DNA from: Bog-375 sp049698695
Lineage (GTDB): Bacteria; Acidobacteriota; Terriglobia; Bryobacterales; Bryobacteraceae
DNA: 64,000 nt
Direction of reading: 5' to 3'
Assembly (NCBI GenBank): GCA_049698695.1
Contig: JBAVYH010000038.1
Location: 1 to 64,000, forward strand
The notes under the pieces are model-generated. The model was given only the letters and a program-made list of their open reading frames with translations, searched no databases and was not told where the DNA came from. Below, one piece after another: positions 8,872-17,858 of the stretch. The stretch's first letter is position 1, and every line of letters begins with the position of its first letter. The translations under genes and the position numbers were made by a program.

Positions 8872-9618
8872 ATGCTGTTACAGGACAGAGTGGCGTTGGT
8901 AACTGGCTCGGGGACGGGAATCGGGGAAGCGATTGCGCGGCGTCTCGCGGAAGAGGGCGCGCGCGCTTACCTGTTCGACCTGAACGCGGAGAGCAACCGC
9001 CGCGTCGCGGAGTCGATTGCCGCGGCCGGCGGATGGGCGGAGGCCATTACCGGCGACGTGTGCCGCGCTGCCGATCTGGCCGCCCTGGTGGAGGCGGCGC
9101 GCGCGCGTTTCGGCCGCATCGATATCCTGGTGAACAACGCCGGTATATACCCGCGCCGCCCATTCCTCGAAATCACCGACGAGCAGTGGGATGAGATGCA
9201 GGACATCAACCTCAAGAGCATGTTCCGCGCCAGCCAACTGGCGCTGAAACCGATGATGGCGGCGCGCGCGGGCAAGATCGTCAATATCTCGTCGGTAACG
9301 TTCTTTCTCGGCGTGGCCAACCTGGCGCACTACACGGCGTCGAAGGGAGGAGTCATCGGGCTGACCCGCTCCCTGGCGCGCGCAGCCGGACCGCACAACG
9401 TGCACGTGAACTGCGTCACGCCAGGCTTCATCCAGACCGAATCCGAGGTCCGCTTGGTGAACCAGGAGGAGGCGCGCAAGATGGTGGCCGACCAGTGCCT
9501 GGACCGCAGAATCACGCCGCTGGATGTGGCGCGGGTGTGCCTGTTTCTGGCATGCGAGCTGAGCGACGGGATGACCGGCCAGTGCCTCAATGTGGATGGC
9601 GGCTGGGTGATGCACTGA
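8872..9618 (+). CDS. SDR-family NAD(P)-dependent oxidoreductase (FabG-like)
   Basis: This 248-residue classical short-chain dehydrogenase has the cofactor motif TGSGTGIGEAIAR (residues 11-23) and the structural NNAG motif near residue 90. Its catalytic Ser-Tyr-Lys set is in ISSVTFFLGVANLAHYTASKGG. The C-terminus GMTGQCLNVDGGWVMH is standard. An acidic residue at the end of the second beta strand (FDLN) suggests NAD(H) preference, though this is an inference. The ATG at 8872 follows GGGAGG about 8-10 bases upstream. The substrate is unknown. Confidence 0.88.
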   Translation: MLLQDRVALVTGSGTGIGEAIARRLAEEGARAYLFDLNAESNRRVAESIAAAGGWAEAITGDVCRAADLAALVEAARARFGRIDILVNNAGIYPRRPFLEITDEQWDEMQDINLKSMFRASQLALKPMMAARAGKIVNISSVTFFLGVANLAHYTASKGGVIGLTRSLARAAGPHNVHVNCVTPGFIQTESEVRLVNQEEARKMVADQCLDRRITPLDVARVCLFLACELSDGMTGQCLNVDGGWVMH

Positions 9619-9656
9619 AATCGCGGCGTGCGCTGTCAAGCCGCGCTGCGCTGCAA

Positions 9657-11444
9657 TCAGAAAATGAATGCCAGCCCACCGCGCACGCTGCGCGGGTTAT
9701 CCACCAGCAACAACCGGCCCGACGATGTGTTGATCCCCAGGTACCCCTGCGCAAAAATGTTGCGCAGGTCGGCGGTGGCCTCGACGCGCTTTCCCAGGCC
9801 GGGGATCGGCTGTCGCACGCAGATATTCAAACCCGGAAGCGGCTCCAGCGGCTGCATGCTGTACGGGTTGTCCGCCATCACCCAGCGCGCGTCGCCTATG
9901 GTCGTCTGGTAGCTGGCGATCAGGTGCGTGCCGGTGCGCGGCGCCGTCCCGGCGACCTGCGCGGTGACGGCCTGGCGGCGCCCGGCGTGGATCATCGAGC
10001 GCAATTCGTCCGGGCTGTTGCTCACCAGCTCCTGATGCCAGGCTGTCAAGGCGCCCTCATTGCCATAGGACACGGTGGCGCTCGCGTGTTCTCCCAGGTT
10101 CTGCGTCAGCGCTGCATCCAGCCCCGCAATGTCGAAGTTCCCGGCGTTGAAAACCGAGCTGTTCGAGAACAGGTCCGGAAGAATATTGCCGCTCATCACG
10201 AGCGCCGCCGGCGCCACCATGGTGATGGCGGCGTCGCTCAGCAGCGCGCGGTAGGCGGACAGCCGGACGGTGCGCGATCCCAGTTTACGCGCCACCCCAA
10301 CCTGGTATTCCTGGCCGCGCTGCAGCCGGGCATTGCCGTTGGCCAGCGAGAGGCGCGGGAACATTCCCAACGTGTTCAGGTCCTGGCGCAAGTCGGCATC
10401 GTCCGCGCCGATATCCGCCATTTCGGGATGCGCATTTCCGGAGGAGTAAGAGAGCTCCACATCCGTCGCGCTATTCACCGCCCAAGCCAGGCGCGCGTAC
10501 GGGCTCAGATACGTGAGACGGTCCAGGAATGAGACAGCGTCCACCTCGGTCCCGTATTGCACCGAGACGTTGTCGGTGACCTGGGTGCGGTTGTCCACGC
10601 TCGCCGAAAGCGAGCGCAGAATGGGTACCCCGGCATCGGTGCCCTCGAGCACCGAGCCCATCCGTTCCGGCAGATACAACTGGCGCATGGTGACCGAAAT
10701 CACCGGTTTGCCGCCCGCCAGCTCGCGGCTGTAGCTGGTGCGGAACGCCGCGGCCGGAACGCCGTTCTGCGAGCCGTATCCAAAATTACCGCTCAACTGA
10801 AGCAGGCTGTTGCCAAAGAGCGAGGTTGCCAGGGCAAATGCCGTGCCGAGATCCGCTTCGTTGGTGGCGCCGGCCACCAACGGGCCGTCGCCGGCCGAGA
10901 GCCGGAGAATGCCGCGCATATCGGCAAACACCTTCACTGGCGGGCCCTGGGGCGCCACGATCGGGTCTTCCCGGAAGCGCGTCACCGGGCGCGTGTCGGC
11001 AGCGCTGCGCAGCACCCACTTCCAGTCGTCGGAGACGAAACTGCCGTTTTCGATGTTCGGGTAGTCCAACTGGATGGAGCTGAACAGCGTGTTCAAACTG
11101 ACGCGCAGACGGCTGAGCCGGCCCGCCTCAACCGAAATGTCCCTGCGCACCGCAGGCACGAAACTGGCCAGCGTCACCCGCAGCGAGTATAGCGACGGGT
11201 AAATGCCGGTAAGATGGAACTGGCCGTCCTCGTCGCTCAGGACCTTGCCGATCTGCCGGTCCTGGTGGTTGTACAGGATTACCATGGCGCCCATTTGCGG
11301 CACGCCGCGCGAGTCGTTGACAACGCCGGCAATCGAGCCCGATAGTTTAACTGGCTCTGCGCCTTCCGCGGCGCTGGGCGCAAGCACGCACAAAACCCCT
11401 GCGAGCATGCAGGCCGCCGTGTATTGCGCCTTGTTCGTCACCAT
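9657..11444 (-). CDS. outer-membrane protein with carboxypeptidase-regulatory-like N-terminal domain
   Basis: This 595-residue protein has a signal peptide (to about residue 29). A CarboxypepD_reg-like beta-sandwich follows (SGSIAGVVNDSRGVPQMGAMVILYN ... HLTGIYPSLYSLRVTLASF). The long C-terminal part is beta-strand rich, with alternating residues and a closing segment ending GGLAFIF, as in outer-membrane barrels. It resembles the TonB-receptor/Oar-like proteins abundant in acidobacteria, but it is short and I see no clear plug domain. The ligand is unknown. It lies 40 bases downstream of the GWxTD gene on the same strand, so the two may be cotranscribed. Confidence 0.7.
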   Translation of the reverse strand: MVTNKAQYTAACMLAGVLCVLAPSAAEGAEPVKLSGSIAGVVNDSRGVPQMGAMVILYNHQDRQIGKVLSDEDGQFHLTGIYPSLYSLRVTLASFVPAVRRDISVEAGRLSRLRVSLNTLFSSIQLDYPNIENGSFVSDDWKWVLRSAADTRPVTRFREDPIVAPQGPPVKVFADMRGILRLSAGDGPLVAGATNEADLGTAFALATSLFGNSLLQLSGNFGYGSQNGVPAAAFRTSYSRELAGGKPVISVTMRQLYLPERMGSVLEGTDAGVPILRSLSASVDNRTQVTDNVSVQYGTEVDAVSFLDRLTYLSPYARLAWAVNSATDVELSYSSGNAHPEMADIGADDADLRQDLNTLGMFPRLSLANGNARLQRGQEYQVGVARKLGSRTVRLSAYRALLSDAAITMVAPAALVMSGNILPDLFSNSSVFNAGNFDIAGLDAALTQNLGEHASATVSYGNEGALTAWHQELVSNSPDELRSMIHAGRRQAVTAQVAGTAPRTGTHLIASYQTTIGDARWVMADNPYSMQPLEPLPGLNICVRQPIPGLGKRVEATADLRNIFAQGYLGINTSSGRLLLVDNPRSVRGGLAFIF

Positions 11445-11484
11445 CGCGACGCTCGCCCGCCCTTGACGGACGCTGACCCGTGTA

Positions 11485-13173
11485 CTAGGTTACCGTAAAC
11501 TTGGCCGTGGGTGTGAGAGTTTGGTTGCGACTTTTGTCGAAAATTTTCATCCGCAGCGTGTATTGCCCGGGAAGCAGCGTCTTTAGGGGGAGGAACTTCT
11601 CAATCGTCAATTGGGAAGCCGAGGCGTCCGGGATCTCGCCCAGCTCTTCGGTGAAGTCGAAGATCCTCTCGTTGGAGCCGGACCGCACCAGCTCATAAGT
11701 CACCGTGCCGTCCGGTTTGTGGGTCGCCTGGTCCGCCCCCAAGTTATAGACTTTAAAATAAATACCCATCTTCTCGTCGTGCTTGAACACGTCGTCCATG
11801 CGCGGCCGGACTTTGGAGTCGCCGATAATGAACTGTCCGGCGCCGATGCTTCTCATGGGCACTTTCTCGATGATGTCCGCCAGCATAACCGTGCTGGTGC
11901 TGGCCTTGTCCGGATCGAGGCGGGGAACGGTAATGGCCACCTCGTAATTGTTCATGTTCCCGGCCGTGACGTCCTTGGACACCACGTTCAGCCGGTAGGT
12001 CCCCGGCGCCAGCGGCAGCGCCTTCTGGTAAATCGATTTCTGAGCCTGGTACGCCTGCAGCAACTGTGGCGGGGCGCTGACCGTCACCGTGTCTTCAAAG
12101 GTCGACACGATGCGCCGCGTCATGGTGGTCACACGGCCGTAAATGTTCACAACCGCCCGCTGCAGGCCTTCCTTGGAGGTGAATTGCAGGTCCTTGTTAT
12201 CAAACTGCACCGTGACGTACGTCAGCACCGAAGCGTCCGTCACCGGAAAATAATCGGTGCGCACTTTGCACGGCAGAATGTTATAGCTGATCTTGGAGTC
12301 GACCTTGGCCTCCAGGTCCGGGAACTGGGCCTTCGGGGGCTTGAATATCGCCGCATAGTTTTCCAGCCGGGTGAATTCCATCATGCTCTCCGGCTGTCCC
12401 CCGAATGCCTGCCCCAGGTGCGTACCGTCGGTGTTCATGAAACGCTGGTTCTTGCTGCTCATGCCCATCTGCTCCATCATGGTGAGGCCGGCGCCGGGCA
12501 CATACAGCAACGCGTCCTTTTCCGAGGGGTCCATGGTCAGGTGGAATTCGCCCGACATGGTGGGATCCACGAATTCGAGCACCACGTTGTTGCCGATGCC
12601 GTCAACGTACCGGTAGCGCCACTGCTGGAACGGATAGGTGGACGTTTCGCCGCCGCCCTCTTCCGGAGGCCGCTCATAGAACCCGCCCGACGAATGGTCC
12701 TCGATCTCATCCGGCGGCCCATAGACGATGTAGATGCGCCCGCGATCCGTCTTCCACCCCGGAATTCCCGAAGCGAAATGCTCGTTGGCGTAGGCGATCC
12801 GGCGGTAATGCTCTTCCTTGAACTCGTTCTCTACCGTGTCCGGCGTCGGATCGCGCCGCAGCCAGAAATTCTCGATGAACTGCTCGCGCTCCTCGTCGGT
12901 CTGCAGGCGCTTGAACGCAGCCCGCTCTTCATCGGTGATGATATAGGCGACGTCCTCGTTCAGCCACTTGCGGTAGGGCGACTCAAGCTCCTTCTTGAGT
13001 TGCGCTTCCTTTTTCTTCTTCTGTTTCTCCGTCAGCGGCTTGGAGATGGTCTCCCGTAATGCCTCGCGCTTCTCCTTCTCTTCCTGCTGGGGATCGGTCT
13101 GCTGGGCGGCCGCAATTAAACAGACCACAATCGAAATCGAGACGCAAACGATCGAAAGACGTATTCGGTCCAT
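11485..13173 (-). CDS. GWxTD domain-containing secreted protein
   Basis: This 562-residue protein starts with a signal peptide (MDRIRLSIVCVSISIVVCLIAAA). A charged Lys/Glu-rich segment follows (QQEEKEKREALRE ... KKKKEAQLKKELE). The GWxTD domain contains WLNEDVAYIITDEER, ENFWLRRDPTPDT and the motif GWKTDRGRIYIVYGPPDEIED. The C-terminal half is beta-rich, ending LKTLLPGQYTLRMKIFDKSRNQTLTPTAKFTV. The family is common in Acidobacteriota and Bacteroidota, but its function is unassigned. The frame runs 27 bases further upstream to a TTG; the ATG at 13173 fits the signal peptide better. Confidence 0.85.
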   Translation of the reverse strand: MDRIRLSIVCVSISIVVCLIAAAQQTDPQQEEKEKREALRETISKPLTEKQKKKKEAQLKKELESPYRKWLNEDVAYIITDEERAAFKRLQTDEEREQFIENFWLRRDPTPDTVENEFKEEHYRRIAYANEHFASGIPGWKTDRGRIYIVYGPPDEIEDHSSGGFYERPPEEGGGETSTYPFQQWRYRYVDGIGNNVVLEFVDPTMSGEFHLTMDPSEKDALLYVPGAGLTMMEQMGMSSKNQRFMNTDGTHLGQAFGGQPESMMEFTRLENYAAIFKPPKAQFPDLEAKVDSKISYNILPCKVRTDYFPVTDASVLTYVTVQFDNKDLQFTSKEGLQRAVVNIYGRVTTMTRRIVSTFEDTVTVSAPPQLLQAYQAQKSIYQKALPLAPGTYRLNVVSKDVTAGNMNNYEVAITVPRLDPDKASTSTVMLADIIEKVPMRSIGAGQFIIGDSKVRPRMDDVFKHDEKMGIYFKVYNLGADQATHKPDGTVTYELVRSGSNERIFDFTEELGEIPDASASQLTIEKFLPLKTLLPGQYTLRMKIFDKSRNQTLTPTAKFTVT

Positions 13174-13379
13174 GGGACACCGGTACCGGGACGGGCTCAA
13201 ACTCTGCTGATTTCAATTGTAGAACCCGTATCCCAAGCCGGTCAATCCCGTGAAACCGGGGCACACCTGTGCCTGTAGCGCAGACCTGGGAACACAAGTT
13301 TCAGATTGCAGGGATCGGGCTTGCGCCGGAGGCATGGCCGGGCTTGCCAGGAGTTGGCAGGTCGGGGACCCGCCGCACG

Positions 13380-13778
13380 TCAGTCCGCCACGCCAACCGC
13401 CAGCCGCGGCGTCCGGTTCGCTTCCTGATCCATCTCGGCGCCAACTGAGTCCTGGCAGTTCACGCAATAGCGCGCCCAGGGCAGGGCTTTTAGACGCTTG
13501 GCCGGGATCGGTTCCTCGCAGGCCAGGCAAATCCCGAAATCGCCCGAGTTTAACCGGTCCAGCGCCTCTTCGATCATCCGCAGTTGCAGGTAGTCCAGCC
13601 GGTTCAGGCGCAGCGAGACGAATTCATCGTGGGTGATCTGTGCCTGGTCTTCTTCCGCGACGCGGCCCATCCGCGCCAGGGTATCGAACTTGGTGCCGAG
13701 CCCCACCAGCACATCGTGCCGTTTGCTCAGCAGCATCTCGCGGTAATTCCCGTTACCGGCCGCCATTGTTCGCTTCAT
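13380..13778 (-). CDS. DksA/TraR-type C4 zinc-finger protein
   Basis: This 132-residue protein has an N-terminal helical region and then a four-cysteine zinc finger (CLACEEPIPAKRLKALPWARYCVNC). The segment LDYLQLRMIEEALDRLNSGDFGICLACEEPI is typical of DksA/TraR proteins, which bind the RNA polymerase secondary channel and modulate transcription with ppGpp. The ATG at 13778 has GGGAGGG 5 bases upstream, which decides the start over a GTG 30 bases earlier. Whether it has the acidic tip of true DksA is uncertain: the coiled coil seems short. Confidence 0.85.
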   Translation of the reverse strand: MKRTMAAGNGNYREMLLSKRHDVLVGLGTKFDTLARMGRVAEEDQAQITHDEFVSLRLNRLDYLQLRMIEEALDRLNSGDFGICLACEEPIPAKRLKALPWARYCVNCQDSVGAEMDQEANRTPRLAVGVAD

Positions 13779-13958
13779 TGCGCCCTCCCGTCGAGTGAAA
13801 CGCGCCACAACAATTCATAAGGTCAACGCAACGTAACAGAATTCTCGACAGAAAATCAACGAACGACTTGGTTAGCAGTCGCGGAGTCGCGTTTCGACAA
13901 CGGGCGGCTGCTCTCCAAAGTTGGTCCCGGCGCGAGTCGGCCCCAGGCGGGCAAAACC

Positions 13959-14552
13959 CTATTTGCCACCGAGCGGGTACTCGGGCGGCAAATTCATCGA
14001 AAGGTCCTTCAGGATCTGCTGCTCGGCCGGGGAGTACCGCTCGATGAACCTCTCACTGTCTAATCGCGCGATTCGTTCGTCAGGCGTCATTCTGTGCAGC
14101 CGCAGCAATTCCTGCCCTACCGTCCAGCGCCGGTCCGCCGGCAACTGGTTAAATGCCCGAAACTGGCTGCTGATCAGCGCCTGTTGCTGCACCGGCAAGC
14201 CCTTTAGCACCTGGTACTGCCGGAAAAGCCGCTCGCGCGCCGCCGGAGGCAGGCTGTTATAACGCTCCAGCGCCGCGCGCATCCGCTCCTGCTGTTGCGG
14301 GCTGGCGCGCTCCATCACGCGCTCCTGCTCTTCCGGGGCCATTTGCAGGAAGCGCTGCCCGGGGTTCAACGGGTTGTTGAGCCGGTGGCCTGGCGCGGCC
14401 CCGCGACCGCCGTTAGGACGGGCGGCTGCCCGATCCGCCGCACGAGGTCGCGGCGGTGCAGCCACCTTGGGCGGTTTGGCAGCCTTCTGTTCCGCCCACA
14501 TGCCCGTGGCGACCAGGCAAGCCAGACCCGCGATCGGCAGAAGCCTCGCCAT
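13959..14552 (-). CDS. exported DUF3106-like protein
   Basis: This 197-residue protein has a signal peptide (MARLLPIAGLACLVATGMWA) and a basic Ala/Pro/Arg-rich linker. The helical, Gln/Arg-rich domain carries repeats of the DUF3106 kind: FLQMAPEEQERVMERASPQQQERM, LPPAARERLFRQYQVLKGLPVQQQ and LHRMTPDERIARL. The pattern resembles periplasmic stress sensors such as Spy/CpxP-like helical proteins, but no function is established. It starts one base after the anti-sigma gene, so it is the last gene of the sigma/anti-sigma unit and could be a periplasmic partner of that system. Confidence 0.75.
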   Translation of the reverse strand: MARLLPIAGLACLVATGMWAEQKAAKPPKVAAPPRPRAADRAAARPNGGRGAAPGHRLNNPLNPGQRFLQMAPEEQERVMERASPQQQERMRAALERYNSLPPAARERLFRQYQVLKGLPVQQQALISSQFRAFNQLPADRRWTVGQELLRLHRMTPDERIARLDSERFIERYSPAEQQILKDLSMNLPPEYPLGGK

Positions 14553-14553
14553 A

Positions 14554-15045
14554 TTACATCTTCGGTTGAGCAGCGTCCGCCTTCATCGAATGGTTGAACT
14601 GGTTGAGAACGTCCATCTCATCCAGCGCGCGCACCACCTGGTCCGGTTGCAGCCCGTCCGCTTGCACCGCCGCCGGGGATGGTGGCACCCTCAGCGGTGA
14701 CGGCCGTTCCAGCAACACTCCGGCTACCACCAAAGCCGCCACCGCCGTTACCGGCAGTGCGCGGTGAATCAATAGCGGGCCCAGCCGGCCCCGCATTCGC
14801 TGCCACCACGAAACCTCCTGCTCGATGCGCGCCAACAGGCGGCGGTCGAAATCCGCCGTCACCGGCGGCCCTGCCCAGCCGTCCAGCGCTTCCCACACCA
14901 CCCGCTGCCCGCGCACGAACTCCCGGCACGCCGCGCAGGACTGCACGTGCGCCTCCAGCGGCTCCGTATCGCCCAAGTTCAGCGTTCCGGCACTATACGC
15001 CACCAGGATTTCCCTGTCTTCCCGAGTTTCCAGTGGACACCTCAT
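14554..15045 (-). CDS. membrane anti-sigma factor with zinc-finger (zf-HC2) N-terminus
   Basis: This 163-residue protein has an N-terminal ZAS/zf-HC2 motif (LEAHVQSCAACREF, pattern HxxxCxxC, near residues 33-46). One membrane helix follows (ALPVTAVAALVVAGVLL, about residues 95-111), then a short Pro-rich outer part. Such proteins hold an ECF sigma factor inactive through the cytoplasmic zinc domain and release it on a signal. The gene sits 11 bases after the sigma-factor gene. GGAAGGA lies 4-5 bases before the ATG. Confidence 0.85.
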   Translation of the reverse strand: MRCPLETREDREILVAYSAGTLNLGDTEPLEAHVQSCAACREFVRGQRVVWEALDGWAGPPVTADFDRRLLARIEQEVSWWQRMRGRLGPLLIHRALPVTAVAALVVAGVLLERPSPLRVPPSPAAVQADGLQPDQVVRALDEMDVLNQFNHSMKADAAQPKM

Positions 15046-15056
15046 AACGTCCTTCC

Positions 15057-15662
15057 CTAGGCCATATGGGCCAAGCGGGCACGCAACGTTTCGTATGCCC
15101 GGAATAATAACGACTTCACCGCAGATTCGGAACAGTTCAGCACCTTGGCGATCTGCGTATATTCCATCTCTCTGTACTTGTGCATCAGCACCGCCGCCCG
15201 TTGCTTGTCGGGCAGCGCCGCCACGGCTCGCCTTACTTCGTCCAGCGTCACCTGGCGAACCATCGATTGCTCCACTGACGGCCGGCGATCTTCCACCTGT
15301 ACGGCCGGCATATCTCCGGAGCGCTCGTCCAGCCGCTCCTGGTTCCGCTCATTCCTGCCGTCGCGGAGCGCGTTCAAGGCCAAATGCGTGGCGATCCGAA
15401 ACAGCCACGTGGTGAACTTCGCCGTGGGCTCGTAAGTGCCGCGCGAACGGTATACCCGCAGGAACGCCTCCTGCGCTAATTCCTCAGCCACGGCCCCGTC
15501 TTGCACCATCCGGTACAAGAAATGGACTAACGGCGAACGATGCTTCTCCAGCAGCGCCGCAAAGCTTGCCCCGTCACCGTCTTTCACGCGGAGCATTAGC
15601 TCCGCATCATAGTCCAGAGCCGCCGTGGCTCCCCCCATGTTCGTATTAACCCATTCCGGCAT
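15057..15662 (-). CDS. ECF-type RNA polymerase sigma factor
   Basis: This protein of about 201 residues has sigma region 2 (ELMLRVKDGDGASFAALLEKH ... AEELAQEAFLRVYRSRGTYEPTAKFTTWLFRIATHLALNALRD). Region 4 reads RRAVAALPDKQRAAVLMHKYREMEYTQIAKVLNCSESAVKSLLFRAYETLR. It is of the RpoE-like extracytoplasmic kind and is followed at once by its likely anti-sigma factor. The ATG at 15662 is chosen. A TTG 24 bases upstream and an ATG at 15638 are also possible; conserved region 2 begins after both. Confidence 0.92.
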   Translation of the reverse strand: MPEWVNTNMGGATAALDYDAELMLRVKDGDGASFAALLEKHRSPLVHFLYRMVQDGAVAEELAQEAFLRVYRSRGTYEPTAKFTTWLFRIATHLALNALRDGRNERNQERLDERSGDMPAVQVEDRRPSVEQSMVRQVTLDEVRRAVAALPDKQRAAVLMHKYREMEYTQIAKVLNCSESAVKSLLFRAYETLRARLAHMA

Positions 15663-15691
15663 CAGAGGTTGCGGCAAGCCCGGCAAACCGC

Positions 15692-16687
15692 TTACTCCTC
15701 CTTGAGCGAGCGTTCCATCAGCCGCCGGATGGCTTCCCGGGGAGATACGCCGTGGTACAGCATCTGGTACATTTGCTCGGTGATCGGCATTTCCACGCCG
15801 AAGCGCCGCGCCAACTCAACGGCGGCGTCGGTGGTCTTGATCCCTTCCGCCACCATTTTCATCGAGCCAACAATCTCGTCGAGCTTCCGGCCCCGCGCCA
15901 ACTCGATGCCCACCATGCGGTTACGGCTGAGCTCCCCGGTGCAGGTGAGGACCAGGTCGCCCAGGCCGGCGAGACCCGCCAAAGTCTGAGCCCGCCCGCC
16001 CATCGCCACCGCCAGCCGGGTGATCTCCGCCAGCCCCCGGGTAATCAGCGCCGCCGTCACATTGTGGCCAAACCCCATGCCATGAATGACGCCGGAGCCA
16101 ATGGCAATCACATTCTTGACGGCACCACCAATTTCTACGCCTATCGTATCTGGTGACGTGTAGACCCGAAATGTCGGCCCGGAAAACGCCGCCTGGATGC
16201 GCCGGTTCAGCTCCGTGTCCTCTGATGCTACTACCAATGCCGTTGGTTCACCCCGAGCGACCTCCTTCGCGAAGGTCGGCCCGGAAAGCGCCGCCACCTG
16301 CACCGGAAACTGCTTGACCAACGGCCGAACTATCTCCGACATTCGTAAAATAGTGCCGACCTCAAGCCCTTTCGTGGCGCTGACAAAGACCATCGACTCC
16401 TTGAGAAACGGCAGCATCTGCGTATAGATGTGCCTCACATGGTGCGAAGGCATCACGCTCAGCACCACTTCGGCGTCTTCTACAGCAGCCTCCAAGTCAC
16501 TGGTAGCTGAGACATTTGCAGGAATTGGACAGCTTGGAAGGTAGGTGTCATTCTGCCGCTCGGCCTGCAACCGTTGGGCGACATCGGGTTCATAGACCCA
16601 GAGGCGCACGCGCTCAAAACGCGGGGCAAGCACAATCGCCAACGCAGTTCCCCAGGCGCCGCCGCCGATAATCGCCAGCCGTTTCAC
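15692..16687 (-). CDS. gpsA: NAD(P)-dependent glycerol-3-phosphate dehydrogenase
   Basis: This 331-residue enzyme reduces dihydroxyacetone phosphate to sn-glycerol-3-phosphate for phospholipid synthesis. The N-terminal dinucleotide motif is GGGAWGTALA. The segments VSATKGLE, ALSGPTFAKEVARGEPTA and GAVKNVIAIGSGV contain the conserved active-site lysines. NRMVGIELARGR is also standard. The start is GTG and overlaps the plsY stop by four bases (GTGA). Pairing with plsY, which uses the product, supports the assignment strongly. Confidence 0.96.
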   Translation of the reverse strand: MKRLAIIGGGAWGTALAIVLAPRFERVRLWVYEPDVAQRLQAERQNDTYLPSCPIPANVSATSDLEAAVEDAEVVLSVMPSHHVRHIYTQMLPFLKESMVFVSATKGLEVGTILRMSEIVRPLVKQFPVQVAALSGPTFAKEVARGEPTALVVASEDTELNRRIQAAFSGPTFRVYTSPDTIGVEIGGAVKNVIAIGSGVIHGMGFGHNVTAALITRGLAEITRLAVAMGGRAQTLAGLAGLGDLVLTCTGELSRNRMVGIELARGRKLDEIVGSMKMVAEGIKTTDAAVELARRFGVEMPITEQMYQMLYHGVSPREAIRRLMERSLKEE

Positions 16688-17289
16688 GGTCGCTTGGCTC
16701 CAAGAGTGAACACGTTTTCGGTGCCGGCGCGCAACCGCCGAATATTATTACTATGTTTGTAGATTATAAGCACGGCCGCGGCCACCGCCGCTGCCTCCAC
16801 TGGCAATGGCGGCACCGCGATCAGCCAGACCGCCAGCGGAAAAACAGCCGCCGCCACGATCGACCCCATCGAGATGTGCCGCGTCCACGCAACCACCCCC
16901 ACGAACACCACCAGCACCGCCGCCAAAGCCACCGGCGTCAAACACAAAAAGGCGCCGACGAAACTGGCCACCGCCTTGCCGCCCCGAAAGCCTAGGAACA
17001 ACGGGTAGGCGTGCCCCAGCATCACCACCACCGCCGCGACCGCCATCCACCGCACTTCACCGCCGGTCAACCTGCCCGCCGCCCACACCGCGACATACCC
17101 CTTGACGATATCGAGCAGCAGCGTTAACACCCCCACCGTCCAGCCCGTCGCGCGCAGCACATTGGTGGCGCCGATGTTGCCGCTGCCCACGCCGCGCACA
17201 TCGCCGCCGGTTTTCCATTTCACCAGGATGAATCCGAAGGGAATTGCGCCCAGAACGTAGGCGAGCAGGCAGGCGGCGAGCGGCATCAT
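16684..17289 (-). CDS. plsY: acyl-phosphate:glycerol-3-phosphate acyltransferase
   Basis: This 201-residue inner-membrane protein matches PlsY, which makes lysophosphatidic acid from acyl-phosphate and glycerol-3-phosphate. Family motifs are GSGNIGATNVLRA near residue 36, LGHAYPLFLGFRGGKAVASFVGAFL in the middle, and YKHSNNIRRLRAGTE at the C-terminus. Several hydrophobic helices are evident. It overlaps thpR upstream and gpsA downstream by four bases each, so the three are translationally linked. Confidence 0.96.
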   Translation of the reverse strand: MMPLAACLLAYVLGAIPFGFILVKWKTGGDVRGVGSGNIGATNVLRATGWTVGVLTLLLDIVKGYVAVWAAGRLTGGEVRWMAVAAVVVMLGHAYPLFLGFRGGKAVASFVGAFLCLTPVALAAVLVVFVGVVAWTRHISMGSIVAAAVFPLAVWLIAVPPLPVEAAAVAAAVLIIYKHSNNIRRLRAGTENVFTLGAKRP

Positions 17290-17834
17290 GGCTGGAAGGG
17301 AAACTCCGCAAGCTTAGTGTACACGCTCCCGCCGGGACGCAATTGGCTCTGGTAGAGGCAGAAGCCTGCGGCCGTGAAGTCGCCGAATTCGAGCTCCGGC
17401 AGTCCGGCAATGGCCTCCCGCAGCGGTTGCAGGTTGAGGCGCTCCTTGATTCTTGCCAGGGTGAGATGCGGCGAGAAGGCGCGAGTCTCCGCCGCCACGC
17501 CCAGCGCCGCGGTGGCGCGGTCCGTCTCCGCTGCCAACTCTGCCAGACCGGGCGCCTCGATGCCGCACCAGAACACCCGTGGCGCATGCGGGTTGGGGAA
17601 AAAGCCCAGGTGGTGGATGCGCACGCGGAGGGCCGCTCGCGGCGGCAGAGCGGCCAGGGCGGTCTTCAATTCCGCCAGCCGCGCCTCCGGCCATTGGCCG
17701 ATGAACTTGGTGGTGATGTGCAGGTTGGCGGGCGGGCTCCATTGGATGCGTGCGGTGGGCCGAAGCTGCGCCAGCAGCCGTTCCAGGTTGGCCGCCACGC
17801 CGGGCGCCAGGTCCAGGGCGGTGAACAATCGCAT
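17286..17834 (-). CDS. thpR: RNA 2',3'-cyclic phosphodiesterase (2H/LigT family)
   Basis: This 182-residue 2H phosphoesterase has the two HxTx motifs of the active site, HITT (in NLHITTKFIG) and HLTL (in FSPHLTLARIK). The N-terminus MRLFTALDLAPGV is typical. ThpR proteins open 2',3'-cyclic phosphate ends of RNA; the natural substrate in most bacteria is unclear. It is the first gene of the thpR-plsY-gpsA run. The start codon is ATG. Confidence 0.9.
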   Translation of the reverse strand: MRLFTALDLAPGVAANLERLLAQLRPTARIQWSPPANLHITTKFIGQWPEARLAELKTALAALPPRAALRVRIHHLGFFPNPHAPRVFWCGIEAPGLAELAAETDRATAALGVAAETRAFSPHLTLARIKERLNLQPLREAIAGLPELEFGDFTAAGFCLYQSQLRPGGSVYTKLAEFPFQP

Positions 17835-17858
17835 GAGCGCTTTCCATTGTAACGGCGG

